Part shown: piece after piece, positions 24,958-32,905 of the stretch
How positions within the stretch are numbered: the stretch's first letter is position 1
How the letters are laid out: every line of letters starts with the position of its first letter
Assembly: GCA_002050435.1 (NCBI GenBank)
Contig: MWYV01000024.1
Location: forward strand, 1 to 38,773
Source of the DNA: Chitinophagales bacterium 33-2
Lineage (GTDB): Bacteria; Bacteroidota; Bacteroidia; Chitinophagales; Chitinophagaceae
Reading direction: 5' to 3'
Length of the DNA: 38,773 nucleotides
Translations under genes and position numbers: made by a program
The notes under the pieces: model-generated
What the model saw: only the letters and a program-made list of their open reading frames with translations
What the model was told of the DNA's origin: nothing
Database searches by the model: none

Positions 24958-25016
24958 CCGCAGATCGCGCTGATGAACGCAGAAAACCAATCAGCGAAAA
25001 TCTGCGTAATCTGCGG
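24958..25016. repeat. Nested palindrome with CTGCG repeats
   Basis: CCGCAGAT (24958-24965) pairs with ATCTGCGG (25009-25016) and CGCTGAT (24968-24974) pairs with ATCAGCG (24990-24996) inside it. TCTGCGTAA and TCTGCGGG occur in tandem at 25001-25017. Sequences of this look recur between genes in many environmental genomes; whether it is multicopy in this one cannot be seen here. Confidence 0.7.
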
Positions 25017-25147
25017 GAAGCCTTTGTTGCCTGTTCGCAAGTCTTCCGGCAACGCTCAAAAAGGTTGTCGGCCAGGTACGAGGCCCGCCGGTCTGAGGCA
25101 AAAAATCTGAATTAAAACTGATGTTTGATTTTTTACCGGACAGCAGT

Positions 25148-25168
25148 GATTGACCATTGACCCTTGAC
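25148..25168. repeat. 7-bp-period array before the Wzi-like gene end
   Basis: GATTGAC, CATTGAC, CCTTGAC in tandem: the reverse complement of the GGTCAAT array at 24465-24497. It lies 7 bp beyond the stop of the minus-strand gene that ends at 25175, mirroring the position of the first array after porT. Confidence 0.75.
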
Positions 25169-25174
25169 TTGTCC

Positions 25175-26842
25175 TCAAAAAATAAATTCCCTCCTGTTCA
25201 TATTCCACCTGATGCCTCCATAAATGATCAATGTATTTTGTGAAGGCGCTATGGAAGTGGCCAGTGTTTGTCGCATTACAGGGTTGATCTCAAAAAACAA
25301 GTTGGGTTTCCACTCATAGGAAAGTAACAGGGAACTCATGCCCACCGTGGTTTTTACACCACCTCCTGTTTTATATCCAAATTCTGCAGTGCGGTAAGGC
25401 GGAATGTTGGGCAGGAAAATATTGCCACCAAAACTTACATTCCCTGTATCCAGTCCTTTACTATACTGCATTACAGTAAGCTGAATGTTCAACTTCGGCG
25501 CAGGCTGATACCGGAATATGCCCACCATTTCATTGAAATTAGCACCAAGCGGATGCGCCAGCGGCTGGTTATAGTGGGTGTAATTCGCCACCGAATCCCT
25601 ATGGGAATAAGTAAAAGGCCGCACACGGTTGTATTCAAATTGCAGGTCAAGGTTTTTAATATTCAGAGCATTCACCGCCTTCATCCCAAGCTGGAACGCA
25701 AATTTATTTGCCCACCATCCCGAACCTTTCCTGAGTTCCGTAAGGTTAAATTCATCCAGTAAAAATTGTCCGTAAACCTGGACCTTTTTTTTCACATTCG
25801 CTTTGAAATCAAGTCCAGCCACGGCATTATCAAAACTTCCATGCTGCTGTTCTAGCGAACGGTAAAAGATCACGGGATTCAGGTATCCGAATTCAAAACG
25901 GTCTTTCCTTCCAAAGATCACACCTTCAAACAATCCTATATTGAGCCAGCGGGTTACCTGCAGGTCGAGGTGGTGCATGGCTGCATATTTCTTTGGAATT
26001 AAAATGTCGGCACCGAAACGTTCCGCATTCTGAAGTTCCATGAACAGGTTCTGGTAATTGAATTTCCAGATGCGTGTATTCAGCTTAAAAAATAAAGTGC
26101 TATTTGAAAAATCACTGAGAAAAAGCGACCTGTAACCATTCCCAATGAAGTTGCGGTCATAACCAAAAACAACATCTATATATTTTGCCACATTAAAGCT
26201 TACATAGCCCCTTGCATCAAAATAATCATAACCATTTACTTTAAAGTCTTTATAAAAGCCCTGGCCCGGAACTGCCTTTCTTTCTTCTTCCCAGGCCTGT
26301 ACATACAGCGGATCGCGTTCCTGGTTATCGGTAACGTAAGCAGCAAAACCGATCTTGTCTGCGATGCGCCCCCTGATACTTACACCGCGTGTATTCAGGA
26401 AAATATGCTGATCACTGTTGTTTTCTTTTCCAACATAATACTGGAATACAGGATTTACGGAAAGAAAGAAATCCTTTGCATGCACTTCATATAAATGTGC
26501 CGGTGTTTGATAAAATCTGCCAATGGATCTCCGGCTTAAGAGGCTGTCTCTTGGGATGTCTGTCCACTCAATATTATTGATATTGGCCACATATAAATTG
26601 TAACGATCAACATCAGTTAATGATGCCATAGTATCCAGCCCGTTGATGTGCGGCATAAAATGCCTGCGGCTGAATGGACGGGTTTTTGAAAAATTCAATA
26701 CCGAATCATTTTGAGCCAGTATCTCCAATCTTTCAAGCAAATGATGTTCCCTGGAACCCTGGGGCAGGTAAGTAGACTGCGAAAAGGCAGTGTATGGAAT
26801 AATCAAAAGAATTAGTCTTACAACGGTTTGTTTAAATTGCAT
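25175..26842 (-). CDS. Wzi-like outer-membrane beta-barrel (capsule assembly family)
   Basis: This 555-residue protein has a signal peptide (residues 1-21, ending TAFSQ), a helical N-terminal part (HHLLERLEILAQNDSVLNFS) and a large beta-barrel. The stretch VVFGYDRNFIGNGYRSLFLS and the alternating strands after it (LFFKLNTRIWKFNYQNLFME, VTRWLNIGLFEGVIFGR, FGYLNPVIFYRS) resemble the capsule-assembly Wzi family as found in Bacteroidota. In E. coli Wzi anchors capsule at the surface; no capsule genes lie nearby, so the role here may differ. The last residue is Phe (NRREFIF), usual for an outer-membrane barrel. It is divergent from dihydroorotase with 23 bp between starts. Confidence 0.7.
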   Translation of the reverse strand: MQFKQTVVRLILLIIPYTAFSQSTYLPQGSREHHLLERLEILAQNDSVLNFSKTRPFSRRHFMPHINGLDTMASLTDVDRYNLYVANINNIEWTDIPRDSLLSRRSIGRFYQTPAHLYEVHAKDFFLSVNPVFQYYVGKENNSDQHIFLNTRGVSIRGRIADKIGFAAYVTDNQERDPLYVQAWEEERKAVPGQGFYKDFKVNGYDYFDARGYVSFNVAKYIDVVFGYDRNFIGNGYRSLFLSDFSNSTLFFKLNTRIWKFNYQNLFMELQNAERFGADILIPKKYAAMHHLDLQVTRWLNIGLFEGVIFGRKDRFEFGYLNPVIFYRSLEQQHGSFDNAVAGLDFKANVKKKVQVYGQFLLDEFNLTELRKGSGWWANKFAFQLGMKAVNALNIKNLDLQFEYNRVRPFTYSHRDSVANYTHYNQPLAHPLGANFNEMVGIFRYQPAPKLNIQLTVMQYSKGLDTGNVSFGGNIFLPNIPPYRTAEFGYKTGGGVKTTVGMSSLLLSYEWKPNLFFEINPVMRQTLATSIAPSQNTLIIYGGIRWNMNRREFIF

Positions 26843-26865
26843 GCAGACCGGTTTATTTTTTATTT

Positions 26866-28221
26866 ATGCAAAAATACCTGATTAAGAACATCCATCTCGT
26901 AAATGAAGGATCCATAAAAGTTATGGATGTTTTGATTGCCAATGAAAGAATTGAAAAAATTGATCACAACATACAGGTGCAGGATGCCGGTTGTAAAGAG
27001 ATTGATGGCGCAGGTAAATATCTTTTTCCAGGGGTGATCGACGATCAGGTGCATTTCCGGGAACCCGGACTTACCCACAAGGCCAGTATTTATACAGAAT
27101 CCAGGGCGGCAGTTGCAGGAGGCGTTACTTCTTTTATGGAGATGCCCAATACGCAACCTGCCACACTTACCCAGGAACTGCTTGAAGAAAAATTCAGTAT
27201 TGCCTCACAAAATGCACTGGCCAATTATTCTTTTTTCATGGGCACCTCTAACGATAATGCAGAAGAGGTTCTGAAAATAAATGATAAGAAAGCAGCTGTT
27301 TGCGGCATAAAGATCTTTATGGGATCGTCAACCGGTAACCTGCTCGTGGATAATTATCTTACCATTGACCGGATCTTTAGAGAAAGTGAAGTGCTTATCG
27401 CCACACATTGTGAGGAAGAACCCCTGATCAGGGCCAATCTTGAGAGACTGAAAAGTACAGGAAAAACGCTGGAACCAGCCGATCATCCTGTAATCAGGGA
27501 TGAAGAGGTTTGTTTTGAATCTTCTTTCAAGGCCGTGCAGCTGGCAAAAAAATACAATACCAGGCTGCACATTCTTCATATCAGCACAGAAAGAGAATTG
27601 CAGATGTTCACCAATATGATCCCGTTAAAGGATAAGCGCATCACTGCAGAAGTTTGTGTGCACCATTTGCATTTTACCAGTGAAGATTATGCTGATTTGG
27701 GTAACCAGATCAAATGTAATCCTGCTATTAAAGCGCCTCATCACAGGGAAGCACTCTGGAAAGCACTTCTTGACGACAGGCTGGACATCATTGCCTCCGA
27801 TCATGCACCGCATACATGGGAAGAAAAAAATACGGCTTATGAAAAAGCACATGCAGGCATTCCACTGGTTCAGCACGGCCTTTTATTGATGCTGGATTAT
27901 TATAAAAATGGAAGGATCGATATGGAAACCATTGCAAGAAAAATGAGCCATGCGGTGGCAGATTGTTTTCAGATCAGTGAAAGAGGCTATATCCGCGAGG
28001 GATATTATGCCGACCTGGTTATTGTGGATACCAACCGGCCAACAATGGTTCGTAAGTCAAACATTTTATACAAATGCGGATGGAGCCCCTTCGAATCACA
28101 TCGTTTCAGTACCTCCATTACACATAGTTTTGTTAATGGAAATCTTGTTTTCAAAACAGAAGATGGTCAACCGGAATGGAACGAAACCATAAAAGGAAAA
28201 CGACTAACTTTCAGCAGGTAA
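26866..28221 (+). CDS. pyrC: Dihydroorotase
   Basis: Dihydroorotase closes N-carbamoyl-aspartate to dihydroorotate in pyrimidine synthesis. The 451-residue amidohydrolase has the class I layout: N-terminal beta strands, VIDDQVHFREPGLTHKASIY at about 58-77, GGVTSFMEMPNT, Lys149 in GIKIFMGSSTGN as the probable carboxylated metal bridge, the metal-site His residues in THCEEE and LHILHIST, and the catalytic Asp in IIASDHAPHTWEEK. The first His of the usual HxH motif is Gln61. The same substitution is, to my knowledge, common in a Bacteroidota branch of the family, so activity is still expected, but one metal ligand is altered. The MutS-like gene follows 36 bp later. Confidence 0.9.
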   Translation: MQKYLIKNIHLVNEGSIKVMDVLIANERIEKIDHNIQVQDAGCKEIDGAGKYLFPGVIDDQVHFREPGLTHKASIYTESRAAVAGGVTSFMEMPNTQPATLTQELLEEKFSIASQNALANYSFFMGTSNDNAEEVLKINDKKAAVCGIKIFMGSSTGNLLVDNYLTIDRIFRESEVLIATHCEEEPLIRANLERLKSTGKTLEPADHPVIRDEEVCFESSFKAVQLAKKYNTRLHILHISTERELQMFTNMIPLKDKRITAEVCVHHLHFTSEDYADLGNQIKCNPAIKAPHHREALWKALLDDRLDIIASDHAPHTWEEKNTAYEKAHAGIPLVQHGLLLMLDYYKNGRIDMETIARKMSHAVADCFQISERGYIREGYYADLVIVDTNRPTMVRKSNILYKCGWSPFESHRFSTSITHSFVNGNLVFKTEDGQPEWNETIKGKRLTFSR

Positions 28222-28257
28222 ATTCAGTCTTGTAAAGCTTTGTAGAACCCAGTTTTC

Positions 28258-29574
28258 ATGCAGGTAGATAAAATTACTTTTAACGACATTTCCATTTTTC
28301 ATCATGAAGAGGAATTTTCCATTTTCAATAAATTGAATTTTACCCAGACAGTAGGGGGAAAAGATTGGTTAAGACGATTTTTTACAGAACCACACCAGGA
28401 CCTTAAAAGGATCATTGGTGTGCAGAATATCATCAAAACTTTATTGGATCATATTGAGGACTGGCCGCAGGAAATTACCAACGGTACCATTATAATGATG
28501 GACAAGTTTCTGGATTACAACCTCGATCCTGTGCCCAAAAATGCCAATACCCTTTCAAGTTTTACTTACAGGATATTGCACCTCCACGATTATTCTATGG
28601 TAAAATATTCTATCAGGCATTTTGCTGATTTTTTTCGCGGATTGAAAAAAATTCGCAACCTGCTGGATGAACTTGATCTGCCGGGCAACCTGTTGTATTA
28701 TGTGGAAAGGGTTTCGAAGATCATGAGCCACCAACCTTTAAAAGAACTTGCGGATACCACTGGTACAGAAATTTTTACTCCAACTCAAAATCTTCATTTC
28801 GCTTACACTCTGCGTGCAGACCATAAGCACGATGTTTTGGAACTAATCGATATTTTCAGCCGGCTTGAAGCCTGGTATTCCATGGCAAAAGCGGTAAAAG
28901 TGTACAACCTGCACTTTCCCGAATTTGTTGAACAGCAGGATCCTCTCTTTGAAGTGCAGGGATTGTTCCATGTATTGCTGCAACAGCCAACAGCCTATAA
29001 CCTTGTATTAAAACCAGGAGAGAATTTTTTATTTCTGACCGGCGCGAACATGGCCGGGAAAAGTACATTGATAAAAGCAGTGGGTTCTTCGGTTTTTCTT
29101 GCACATATTGGAATGGGTGTGCCTGCGAAGCATATGCGACTTTCACTGTTCGACGGACTGCTGACAAATATTAATGTAGCCGATAATATTGCTAAAGGTG
29201 AAAGTTATTTTTTTAATGAAGTGCAGCGCATCAAGAACACGATCTACAAAATTACAGATGGGAAAAAATGGTTGGTGCTGATCGATGAACTGTTTAAAGG
29301 AACTAATGTGCAGGATGCCATGAAATGTTCGCTGGCTGTGATCCGCGGACTGATCCGGATCAAAAATTCTGTTTTTATTCTTTCCACCCATTTATACGAG
29401 ATAGGGGAAGAATTAAATACGTATCCAAATATCTCTTTTAAGTATTTTGAAACGAAGGTAGAGGATGATCAGCTCGAATTTTCCTACCAGTTAAAAGATG
29501 GGATCAGTAATGACCGCATCGGATATGTAATTCTCAGGCGGGAGAAAGTGGTGGAGATGCTCGATAAACTCTAA
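28258..29574 (+). CDS. Short MutS-family ATPase
   Basis: This 438-residue protein carries the MutS ATPase domain at its C-terminus: Walker A GANMAGKST (262-270), the KHMRLSLFDGLLTNINVADN segment with the signature loop, Walker B LVLIDELFKGTN (Asp343, Glu344) and the STHLYEIGEEL H-loop. The first ~240 residues are helical and correspond to the MutS core/lever region. The mismatch-reading N-terminal domain and the connector domain of true MutS (over 800 residues) are missing, and there is no Smr nuclease as in MutS2. It is thus a MutS paralogue of unknown role, not the main mismatch sensor. It follows dihydroorotase by 36 bp and may share its transcript. Confidence 0.88.
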   Translation: MQVDKITFNDISIFHHEEEFSIFNKLNFTQTVGGKDWLRRFFTEPHQDLKRIIGVQNIIKTLLDHIEDWPQEITNGTIIMMDKFLDYNLDPVPKNANTLSSFTYRILHLHDYSMVKYSIRHFADFFRGLKKIRNLLDELDLPGNLLYYVERVSKIMSHQPLKELADTTGTEIFTPTQNLHFAYTLRADHKHDVLELIDIFSRLEAWYSMAKAVKVYNLHFPEFVEQQDPLFEVQGLFHVLLQQPTAYNLVLKPGENFLFLTGANMAGKSTLIKAVGSSVFLAHIGMGVPAKHMRLSLFDGLLTNINVADNIAKGESYFFNEVQRIKNTIYKITDGKKWLVLIDELFKGTNVQDAMKCSLAVIRGLIRIKNSVFILSTHLYEIGEELNTYPNISFKYFETKVEDDQLEFSYQLKDGISNDRIGYVILRREKVVEMLDKL

Positions 29575-29617
29575 GGAGATCGCATTTTTAAAATGATTGA
29601 ATATTAAATTCATAACT

Positions 29618-31195
29618 ATGTTGCATCCGGTAAATAAATTGTTTTCTGTTATTCTCTTATTGCTGTTTTTCTGTTGGCCGGTTTGCGCCCAGCGCCCCAT
29701 TGATGTACAGCACTATCAGTATGAGATCAGTTTATCTGACCTTTCAGATGTGATCGTAGGCAAAGCCACCATCAAAATAAAATTCCTTGCACCAGCTTCC
29801 ACTGTGCTGCTTGACCTGGTGGGTATGAAGGAAGAAAAGGGCATGAAAGTATTCCAGGTGAAGGAAGATGGAAAATCTGTAAAATTTGTGCACAGGCAGG
29901 ATCGGCTGGAAATCAGACCGGATGCTTCAGCAATGGCAAACCAGTTACGTACTTATGAAATAGATTACATGGGTGTGCCTGAAGATGGACTGATCATCTC
30001 TTCAAACAAATACGGTGAAAGAACTTTCTTTGCTGATAACTGGCCCAATCGCGCCAGGAACTGGATTCCCTGTGTAGATGATCCGGCAGACAAAGCTTCG
30101 GTGGAGTTTATTGTAAAAGCCCCGGAACATTACAAGGTGGTTTCAAATGGAGTGCTGCTGGAAGAAAAGCCGGTCGAAGGCAAACTTAAACGCACACGAT
30201 GGAAAGAATCCATTCCAATTTCAACAAAGATCATGGTCATTGGTGCGGCAAGATTTACAGAAACCAGGGTAGATAGTAATTATAAAGTGCCTGTTACTTC
30301 ATGGGTATATCCGCAGGATAGCGCGAAAGGAAATTTTGATTACGAATTGGCAGATGACATTCTTCGCTATTTTGAATCGCTTATTGGCGATTATCCATAT
30401 AAAAAACTGGCAAACGTTCAAAGCAAAACCATCTTTGAAGGAATGGAAAATGCCAATACCATTTTCTATGCTGAAAATTCAGTTACCGGTACCGGAAGTT
30501 CAGAAGCCCTGATCGCTCATGAAATTGCACACCAGTGGTTTGGAAATACAGTAACGGAAAAAAGTTTTACACACCTCTGGCTGAGTGAAGGTTTTGCTAC
30601 TTACATGGCAAGTATGTATATGGGTCATAAATATGGGCAGGATAGTTTTATGATGCGTATGGTTGAAGAACGTGATGACGTGATCAGGTTTGTGAGCCGC
30701 TCTAACCAGCCCGTTGTTGATTCCAGCTCGGATTATATGTCATTGCTGAATGCAAACAGCTACCAGAAAGGTGCCTGGGTTCTGCACATGCTCAGGGAAG
30801 AAGTGGGTGAAGCCAATTTTATAAAGATCCTCAGGGAATTTTATTCCAGGTACAAATTCAGCAATGCCGATACAAAAGATTTCCAGTCCGTGGTAGAATT
30901 GGTGACGGGAAAAAAAATGAACTGGTTTTTTGATCAATGGCTGTATCAGCCGGGTATACCTGAATTAAAAATTGAAATGAAAGTAGATCACGAAGGCTAT
31001 CACTTAAGTGTGCGGCAGCATAAATTCATTTACCATTTTCCCCTGCATATTCATCTGATCAAACCAGATGGTGAATTGATCCGGGAAAGATTTTGGATCG
31101 ATAAAGAACATTTCACATTCCAAATGAAATCCTCAGGGCCGGTCAAAGTTGCCATCGATCCCCAATACCAACTACTTTATAAATCTGTTGACTGA
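29618..31195 (+). CDS. M1-family zinc aminopeptidase
   Basis: This 525-residue exported protein has a signal peptide (about residues 1-23, ending PVCAQ), an N-terminal beta-saddle domain and a thermolysin-like catalytic domain. The substrate-binding GMENAN motif is present, followed by the zinc motif HEIAHQWFGN (His301, Glu302, His305) and the third ligand Glu324 in LWLSEGFATY, spaced as in M1 peptidases. The large helical C-terminal domain of PepN is absent, as in many bacterial M1 enzymes of this size. The ATG at 29618 is chosen because it starts the signal peptide directly. It follows the MutS-like gene by 43 bp and converges on pdhC with only 3 bp between stop codons. Confidence 0.93.
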   Translation: MLHPVNKLFSVILLLLFFCWPVCAQRPIDVQHYQYEISLSDLSDVIVGKATIKIKFLAPASTVLLDLVGMKEEKGMKVFQVKEDGKSVKFVHRQDRLEIRPDASAMANQLRTYEIDYMGVPEDGLIISSNKYGERTFFADNWPNRARNWIPCVDDPADKASVEFIVKAPEHYKVVSNGVLLEEKPVEGKLKRTRWKESIPISTKIMVIGAARFTETRVDSNYKVPVTSWVYPQDSAKGNFDYELADDILRYFESLIGDYPYKKLANVQSKTIFEGMENANTIFYAENSVTGTGSSEALIAHEIAHQWFGNTVTEKSFTHLWLSEGFATYMASMYMGHKYGQDSFMMRMVEERDDVIRFVSRSNQPVVDSSSDYMSLLNANSYQKGAWVLHMLREEVGEANFIKILREFYSRYKFSNADTKDFQSVVELVTGKKMNWFFDQWLYQPGIPELKIEMKVDHEGYHLSVRQHKFIYHFPLHIHLIKPDGELIRERFWIDKEHFTFQMKSSGPVKVAIDPQYQLLYKSVD

Positions 31196-31198
31196 TTT

Positions 31199-32824
31199 TT
31201 AAACCAGCATCATTACCGGGTGCTCCATGTATTTTTTGAAGGTTTGCAAAAAAGTCGCACCTACTGCGCCGTCCACACTGCGGTGATCACAGCTTAAGGT
31301 GATCTTCATCACATTGGATACATCAAAACCTTCACCTTTTTTCACCACCACTTCTTTGATCCTTCCCACAGCCATAATAGCGCTGTCTGGTGGATTGATA
31401 ATGGCGGTAAATTCCTCGATGTCCATCATGCCGAGGTTGGAAATGGTAAATGTATTTCCGGTAAATTCATTTGGCTGCAATTTTTTATTTCTTGCTTTGC
31501 CTGCCAGTTCTTTGCTTTCTGCCGCAATCTGGCTCAATGTTTTATTATCCGCAAATTTTACAACAGGCACCATCAGTCCATCCTCAATTGCTACAGCAAT
31601 GCCAATATGGATATGCTGGTACTGTCGTATGTGTTCACCCATCCAGGAGGAATTCACGGCCGGGTGTTTGCGCAATGCCATGGCAGTGGCTTTTACGATC
31701 ATATCATTGAAAGAGATCTTCACATCACCCAACTCATTCATTTCTGTTCTGGCCTTCATTGCATTATCCATGTTGATCTCCATGGTAAGGTAGAAGTGCG
31801 GAGCAGAAAATTTACTTTCTCCCAAACGTTTGGCAATGACCTTACGCATTTGAGAAAGGTCAAGATCTTTGTAACCTTCTTCACCGGAATAAACAGGTGC
31901 ACTTTGCTGCTGCTCTTTTTGTTCTGGTTTTGCCTCCTGTGAAGGTGTAAAATTATCGACGTCATTTTTTATTATCCGGCCATTATCACCCGAGCCTTTT
32001 ACCTGGGCAAGGTTGATGCCTTTGTCCCTGGCTATTTTTTTCGCCAGCGGAGAAGCTTTGATCCTTCCGTCACCTGTTTCCGCTTTTGGATTTTCCTGGG
32101 CAACTTCCTGTTTTTTGGGTTGTTCTCCTTCAGTTTCTTTTGTTTCAGTTTTGGAGGGTGCAGGTGCTCCGGCTTCTTTCGTTGCCTGAACAATGGCCTC
32201 AACATCCACTTTGCCTTCTTCTCCAATGATACAAAGGAGGTCGTTCACCTGGATCTTTTCGCCCTGTTTGGCACCCTGGTACAGCAATTTTCCGTTCTTA
32301 TAGCTTTCCAGTTCCATGGTAGCCTTATCGGTTTCTATATCTGCCAGTACATCGCCTTTTTTTATTTCATCACCCACGTTTTTATGCCATCCCGCGATTA
32401 CACCTTCCGTCATGGTATCACTCAGGCGTGGCATTAAGACCACTTCATCCATTTTAGAAATATCAACGGAAGTTGATTTTTCTTTAGGGGCTTCTTCCTG
32501 AGGTTTTGCTGATTGATCTTCTTTGGGTTTGGCTTCCTGCTGTTGGGGTGCAGGTTTTTCTTCGAGATGCTGGGAAATATCTTCTCCCTCATTTCCTATA
32601 ATGGCCAGCAGATCGTTCACCTGGATCTTTCCGCCTTTGTCCGCTCCAAGGTGAAGAAGCGTTCCATCCTTATAGCTTTCCAGGTCCATAGTGGCCTTGT
32701 CTGTTTCTATTTCAGCAAGTATTTCTCCTTTCTTTACCGTATCGCCAACTTTTTTATGCCAGGCTGCAATTACACCTTCAGTCATGGTATCACTCAGGCG
32801 GGGCATCAAGATCACTTCGGCCAT
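31199..32824 (-). CDS. pdhC: Pyruvate dehydrogenase complex E2, dihydrolipoamide acetyltransferase
   Basis: E2 is the core of the pyruvate dehydrogenase complex and moves the acetyl group from lipoamide to CoA. The 541-residue protein has two lipoyl domains (about 1-80 and 126-205) with lipoylated Lys43 and Lys167 in ETDKATM motifs, a Lys/Glu/Gln-rich linker, the E1/E3-binding domain (about 254-292; ASPLAKKIARDKGINLAQVKG in part) and the catalytic domain (about 318-541) with the DHRSVDGAVGA active-site motif near the C-terminus. The two lipoyl modules are nearly identical even in DNA. E1 and E3 genes are not in the window. The 3' end meets the M1 peptidase gene with 3 bp between stops. Confidence 0.95.
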   Translation of the reverse strand: MAEVILMPRLSDTMTEGVIAAWHKKVGDTVKKGEILAEIETDKATMDLESYKDGTLLHLGADKGGKIQVNDLLAIIGNEGEDISQHLEEKPAPQQQEAKPKEDQSAKPQEEAPKEKSTSVDISKMDEVVLMPRLSDTMTEGVIAGWHKNVGDEIKKGDVLADIETDKATMELESYKNGKLLYQGAKQGEKIQVNDLLCIIGEEGKVDVEAIVQATKEAGAPAPSKTETKETEGEQPKKQEVAQENPKAETGDGRIKASPLAKKIARDKGINLAQVKGSGDNGRIIKNDVDNFTPSQEAKPEQKEQQQSAPVYSGEEGYKDLDLSQMRKVIAKRLGESKFSAPHFYLTMEINMDNAMKARTEMNELGDVKISFNDMIVKATAMALRKHPAVNSSWMGEHIRQYQHIHIGIAVAIEDGLMVPVVKFADNKTLSQIAAESKELAGKARNKKLQPNEFTGNTFTISNLGMMDIEEFTAIINPPDSAIMAVGRIKEVVVKKGEGFDVSNVMKITLSCDHRSVDGAVGATFLQTFKKYMEHPVMMLV

Positions 32825-32905
32825 GTTCTTTCTATGATTTAGAGTGCCGAAATTAAAGCAAAAGCAGGAAACAAGACAATCTATTGGCAGCTGATGAAGC
32901 GGGGA

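Larger units (their letters stand above)
24480..25162. repeat. Gene-free island bounded by a 17-bp inverted repeat
   Basis: The ~680 bp between the convergent porT and Wzi-like genes has no recognisable protein gene. The left edge GGTCAATGGTCAATCAC (24480-24496) is repeated exactly in inverted orientation at 25146-25162. Inside are an 11-bp hairpin (24645-24672), several further stems (24684-24866), a nested palindrome of CCGCAGAT / ATCTGCGG type (24958-25016) and a C+G-rich hairpin near 25045-25075. Both open frames that cover parts of it, 24598-24876 on the minus strand and 24933-25115 on the plus strand, look like by-products of the repeats. It may be a mobile repeat, a multicopy intergenic element or a structured RNA. 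Confidence 0.5.

Noticed and set aside
24933..25115. 60-codon open frame on the plus strand in the island
   Set aside because: It reads through the CTGCG palindrome, has an Arg/Ala-biased composition from the repeat, and no recognisable domain.
31299..31793. 164-codon open frame opposite pdhC
   Set aside because: Shadow of the conserved E2 catalytic domain; hydrophobic composition comes from the complementary strand.
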